Assembly (NCBI GenBank): GCA_011390235.1
Contig: JAABSS010000478.1
Span: 1-8,870, forward strand
Reading direction: 5' to 3'
Length of the DNA stretch: 8,870 nt
Origin: Desulfotignum sp.
GTDB taxonomy: Bacteria; Desulfobacterota; Desulfobacteria; Desulfobacterales; Desulfobacteraceae
In this document: piece after piece, positions 6,822-8,870 of the stretch
How positions within the stretch are numbered: position 1 is the first letter of the stretch
Layout: each line of letters opens with the position of its first letter
Made by a program: the position numbers and the translations under genes
The notes under the pieces: generated by a model
Databases searched by the model: none
Seen by the model: only the letters and a program-made list of their open reading frames with translations
What the model was told of the DNA's origin: nothing

Positions 6822-7124
6822 TTATATTTTCCTCCTGGCACGCTGCCGGCCTTTTGTTTTTTTGATTCTTTCATGCTGTGCAAATAATGATTCTCCGGGT
6901 GTGAACAAATGATCCAGATCATCGAGTCTGTCAAGAATCGCCAGTGCTTTTACCCAGGTGCCTATCGCCACAGTGGGTTTACCCTGCTCCATGTTTTGCA
7001 GCGTGGGAATGGAGACCCCTATCCGCCATGCAAACTCTTTCTGGGAATCATTTCGTTCCAGCCTGGCTGTTTTCAAACGCCGGCCCAGGTTTTCCAGGGC
7101 GGATTTTTCATTATCATCAATCAT
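6822..7124 (-). CDS. hipB: HipB-like Xre/Cro helix-turn-helix antitoxin
   Basis: Antitoxin and autorepressor of the HipA kinase; HipB proteins bind both the toxin and operators in their own promoter. The 100-residue product has an Xre-type HTH at about 14-69: LGRRLKTARLERNDSQKEFA, then the recognition helix region IGVSIPTLQNMEQGKPTV. The Asp-rich segment LDRLDDLDHLF follows, and then a strongly basic tail (residues 85-100, ERIKKTKGRQRARRKI) that may be a disordered protease-accessible or DNA-contacting end. The start is ATG at 7124. There is no Shine-Dalgarno sequence before it, and the -10 box ends only 7 bp upstream, pointing to leaderless translation. Its last codons contain the ribosome binding site of hipA, and its stop directly abuts the hipA start. 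Confidence 0.92.
   Translation of the reverse strand: MIDDNEKSALENLGRRLKTARLERNDSQKEFAWRIGVSIPTLQNMEQGKPTVAIGTWVKALAILDRLDDLDHLFTPGESLFAQHERIKKTKGRQRARRKI
6831..6836 (-). promoter_or_regulatory. Perfect AGGAGG ribosome binding site for hipA, inside hipB
   Basis: Reading leftward, AGGAGG (6836-6831) falls within the last codons of hipB and stands 9 nt before the TTG at 6821. It decides the hipA start in favour of the non-ATG codon. A strong site paired with a weak initiation codon and an abutting upstream stop suggests that hipA translation depends on ribosomes finishing hipB. Confidence 0.75.
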
Positions 7125-7125
7125 G

Positions 7126-7162
7126 GTTTGTATTATACCTTAAAGAACCGTTTAATACAAAC
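7126..7162. repeat. 10-bp inverted repeat over the hipBA promoter (candidate HipB operator)
   Basis: GTTTGTATTA at 7126-7135 and TAATACAAAC at 7153-7162 are perfect reverse complements separated by 17 bp, with centres 27 bp apart. One arm overlaps the -10 box and expected start point; the other covers the -35 box. HipB-type antitoxins bind inverted repeats in their own promoters. The E. coli site TATCC-N8-GGATA differs, but operator sequence is not conserved across HipB proteins. Assignment to HipB is inference from position. Confidence 0.6.
7132..7160 (-). promoter_or_regulatory. hipBA promoter with consensus -10, probable leaderless start
   Basis: Reading leftward, TTGTAT (7160-7155, 4/6 to TTGACA), a 17-bp spacer and a perfect TATAAT (7137-7132). 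The TATAAT is followed by ACAAACC and then the hipB ATG. A start point 6-8 nt after the -10 would fall on or next to the A of the ATG. Confidence 0.7.
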
Positions 7163-7188
7163 TGTAATTGTTTATATTATTTCACATA

Positions 7189-7215
7189 TGTCTGTTTTAA
7201 TAATTAAAACAGACA
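7189..7215. repeat. 27-nt palindrome with 13-bp perfect arms
   Basis: TGTCTGTTTTAAT at 7189-7201 and its exact reverse complement at 7203-7215 flank a single A. It begins 9 bp past the stop of the SWIM gene and ends about 29 bp upstream of the hipB -35 box. Neither strand has a run of T after it, so it is not a standard intrinsic terminator, although a transcript hairpin could still stop or protect the SWIM message. The near-continuous symmetry also fits a dimeric-protein binding site or a cruciform. Confidence 0.6.
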
Positions 7216-7224
7216 GGTTTCAGA

Positions 7225-8181
7225 TCACCTGGCCCACCGGTAGACCCCCCGGGATACCCGTTCGAGTTTGCCCAGCTGTACCAGGCGGAACAGGATGTTT
7301 CTGACCTTCTGGGGATCCATGTCCGATTTTTCGATCACTTCAGCCACTTGGGTGAGCCGTTTTGTCCGCCGTTTGAAAAAGGTTTCAACGCCGGCGGCAT
7401 TTTTGATTTTCCGTGACGGTGGTTCTGAGGGGGCAGGCGGTTCATCAGGGGCCGCACCCTTCTCCAGGTCTATCCCGAACAGGGCGGACAGGCCTGCCTG
7501 GTCCTCCATGATGCGCGAAGATTTCTGCCTGGACCGGGTCAGCAGCTCTTTTTTGCCGGCTTTGACCGTTTCAGACACCAGGTCTTTGACATCGGCTTTG
7601 CGTAACACAAAAAACAGGGACGGGTCCTGGTCCAGCCGGGCCCCGACCCCGTACAATACCGCTGCCACATGTTTGCACATGACGGCCCAGTCCGGGCAGG
7701 AGCAGTCCAGGGAGATCTCCTCCGGTGCCGGGAACAGTCCTTCGCCTTTCCGGGTGAAGACCGCTTCCAGGGTTTTGGGAAATTGCCCGGCCAGCAACTG
7801 TTTCAGGCTGTCCATCTGGCCTTTGCACAGGGCCTGGATATGGTGCCACTGTTTTTTGGGGATCGGCTGGATGGTGATGGTAACCCGGTATGGCGGGCCA
7901 GCGCTCCCGGCCACCAGTGCCTTGATGGTACCCGGTGTGATTTGAAGGTCCAGAACCGCGCCGTGCCGGACATAGCTTCTGCCCCGGCCGATTCGGTTGG
8001 CATAATCGGCATACTGTTCCAGGTTCCGGTTCCAGGATTTGCCCCACCAGGTTCTGGCCAGGGTTTTTCCTTCGATGATCACGGGTTGAATCTCCGGGTT
8101 TTTCTTTTTCAGGGCGGTGCGTTTTTTTTCCGCCCGGGCCTTTTTTTGGGCCACACTGACATATGGGGGGTAATGATACAT
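7225..8181 (-). CDS. SWIM zinc-finger protein, partner of a SNF2 helicase
   Basis: 318-residue cytoplasmic protein with a single SWIM zinc finger, CSCPDWAVMCKH at 160-171 (ligands C160, C162, C169, H171). SWIM domains are thought to bind DNA or proteins; bacterial genes of this type commonly sit beside a SNF2-family ATPase, as here. The N-terminal half has the family opening YPPYVSVAQKKARAEKK and the segments ARTWWGKSWNRNLEQYADYANR and RGRSYVRHGAVLDLQI. A proline-rich linker (about 243-256) leads to a basic C-terminal segment (265-318) that resembles a winged helix (TQVAEVIEKS, RNILFRLVQLGKLERVSRGVYRW). The start is set at ATG 8181 because AAGGA lies 8 nt upstream and homologues begin at this motif. 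The earlier ATG at 8217, overlapping the helicase stop as TGATG, has no clear ribosome binding site but would give 330 residues. Precise role unknown; DNA repair or processing is a guess. Confidence 0.88.
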   Translation of the reverse strand: MYHYPPYVSVAQKKARAEKKRTALKKKNPEIQPVIIEGKTLARTWWGKSWNRNLEQYADYANRIGRGRSYVRHGAVLDLQITPGTIKALVAGSAGPPYRVTITIQPIPKKQWHHIQALCKGQMDSLKQLLAGQFPKTLEAVFTRKGEGLFPAPEEISLDCSCPDWAVMCKHVAAVLYGVGARLDQDPSLFFVLRKADVKDLVSETVKAGKKELLTRSRQKSSRIMEDQAGLSALFGIDLEKGAAPDEPPAPSEPPSRKIKNAAGVETFFKRRTKRLTQVAEVIEKSDMDPQKVRNILFRLVQLGKLERVSRGVYRWAR

Positions 8182-8216
8182 AGTTGAAATCCTTGGCAAT
8201 TGTCCTTGTTCAGGCA

Positions 8217-8870
8217 TCAACCCGGCAGGGAGAGCCGGAACAGATCCATCAGTTTTTTGTCATCCATTTCAGTGACCAGGGTTTCCCCGGACGGAGCCAC
8301 CACCTGGTCTGCCAGTTCCTGTTTTTCCCGGATCATCCGGTCAATTTTTTCCTCGATGGTCCCTTTGGTCACGAATTTGTGAACCAAGACCTTTTTTTCC
8401 TGTCCGATCCGGAAGGCCCTGTCCGTGGCCTGGTTTTCCACGGCCGGGTTCCACCACCGGTCAAAATGCACCACATGGCTGGCCCGGGTGAGATTGAGCC
8501 CCACGCCGCCGGCTTTTAACGACAATACCATAAACGGGCAGTAGGTTTCATCCTGAAATTGTGCGATCAGCTGTTTTCTTTTTGCCACGGACACACTGCC
8601 GTGAAGCACCAGTCCCGGGTGGTGAAAAATCGCTTCCAGAAAAGACTGCAGGGGACGGGTCATCTCCTTGAACTGGGTAAACACCAGGACCCGTTCCCGT
8701 TTGTCATGGATGGTTTCACAGATCTCGGCCAGGCGGAGGAATTTGCCGCTGTGGTTTGCCGCAAAATCTCCGGAACCGGTCAGCTGGTCCGGGTGGTTGC
8801 ACAGCTGTTTGAATCGCATGATAGAAGACAAAATCAGCCCTTTGCGCTGGATGCCGGATGTGTTTTCGAT
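8217..8870 (-). CDS. SNF2/Rad54-like DEAD/DEAH-box ATPase, C-terminal part (5' end beyond window)
   Basis: The frame is open from the right edge to TGA at 8219-8217, giving the last 217 residues of a protein that in this family is about 900-1100 long. The visible part is the second RecA-like lobe (Helicase C). It opens with TSGIQRKGLILSSIMRFKQLCNHP, then VLVFTQF (61-67, motif IV), SLKAGGVGLNLT (117-128, motif V), DRWWNPAVE (137-145) and QATDRAFRIGQ (147-157, motif VI with the arginine finger). It ends with KGTIEEKIDRMIREK and the bacterial-type tail VTEMDDKKLMDLFRLSL. These residues mark an SNF2 double-stranded-DNA translocase, not a strand-separating helicase. The ATP-binding lobe is outside the window. 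The stop is close to or overlaps the start of the SWIM gene, so the two are surely co-transcribed. The apparent internal start at 8831 is a TTG inside the conserved motif and is not a gene start. Confidence 0.96.
   Translation of the reverse strand: MENTSGIQRKGLILSSIMRFKQLCNHPDQLTGSGDFAANHSGKFLRLAEICETIHDKRERVLVFTQFKEMTRPLQSFLEAIFHHPGLVLHGSVSVAKRKQLIAQFQDETYCPFMVLSLKAGGVGLNLTRASHVVHFDRWWNPAVENQATDRAFRIGQEKKVLVHKFVTKGTIEEKIDRMIREKQELADQVVAPSGETLVTEMDDKKLMDLFRLSLPG

Noticed and set aside
7669..8187. 172-codon plus-strand open frame opposite the SWIM gene
   Set aside because: Shadow frame; the opposite strand has the SWIM zinc-finger motif and family-wide conservation signals.

Overview
The window reads as a chromosomal accessory region of a mesophilic Gram-negative bacterium. 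A TAXI-type TRAP transporter, a FadR-like GntR regulator and moderate-GC, CCGG-rich coding sequence fit a sulfate-reducing or related Desulfobacterota (Desulfobacteraceae-like) genome. That placement is inference; no marker gene is present to fix the taxon.

Region 1 (1-4966) is a transport and catabolism locus. Reading leftward are a stand-alone thiamine-diphosphate (ThDP) enzyme (4055-2349), a TAXI periplasmic solute-binding protein (2290-1265) and the fused DctQM-type TRAP permease (1175 to beyond base 1). A GntR/FCD regulator (4256-4966) is divergently transcribed. The AT-rich intergenic block between them (4056-4255) holds two facing promoters. It also holds a near-perfect 15-bp inverted element pair and a separate 7-2-7 palindrome, both plausible operators. 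The simplest reading is that a carboxylate-type ligand enters through the TRAP system, is processed by the ThDP enzyme, and releases the GntR regulator. The substrate cannot be read from the sequence.

Region 2 (5043-7224) is a leftward hipB-hipA toxin-antitoxin pair followed by a class I SAM-methyltransferase remnant. HipA keeps all recognisable kinase residues. It appears to start at TTG directly after the hipB stop codon, behind a perfect AGGAGG inside hipB. hipB has a TATAAT box ending 7 bp before its ATG, so its mRNA is probably leaderless, and a perfect 10-bp inverted repeat covers that promoter. The methyltransferase, 16-28 bp after hipA, has lost the segment between its N-terminus and motif I together with the reading frame.

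Region 3 (7225-8870) is a leftward pair: the C-terminal part of a SNF2/Rad54-like DNA-dependent ATPase, cut by the right window edge, and a SWIM zinc-finger protein. A 27-nt near-perfect palindrome separates this pair from hipBA.

No tRNA, rRNA, CRISPR array, insertion sequence or integrase was seen. The genes belong to known families. The least explained material is the regulatory DNA at 4056-4255 and 7125-7224, the unassigned substrate of region 1, and the broken methyltransferase attached to hipBA.
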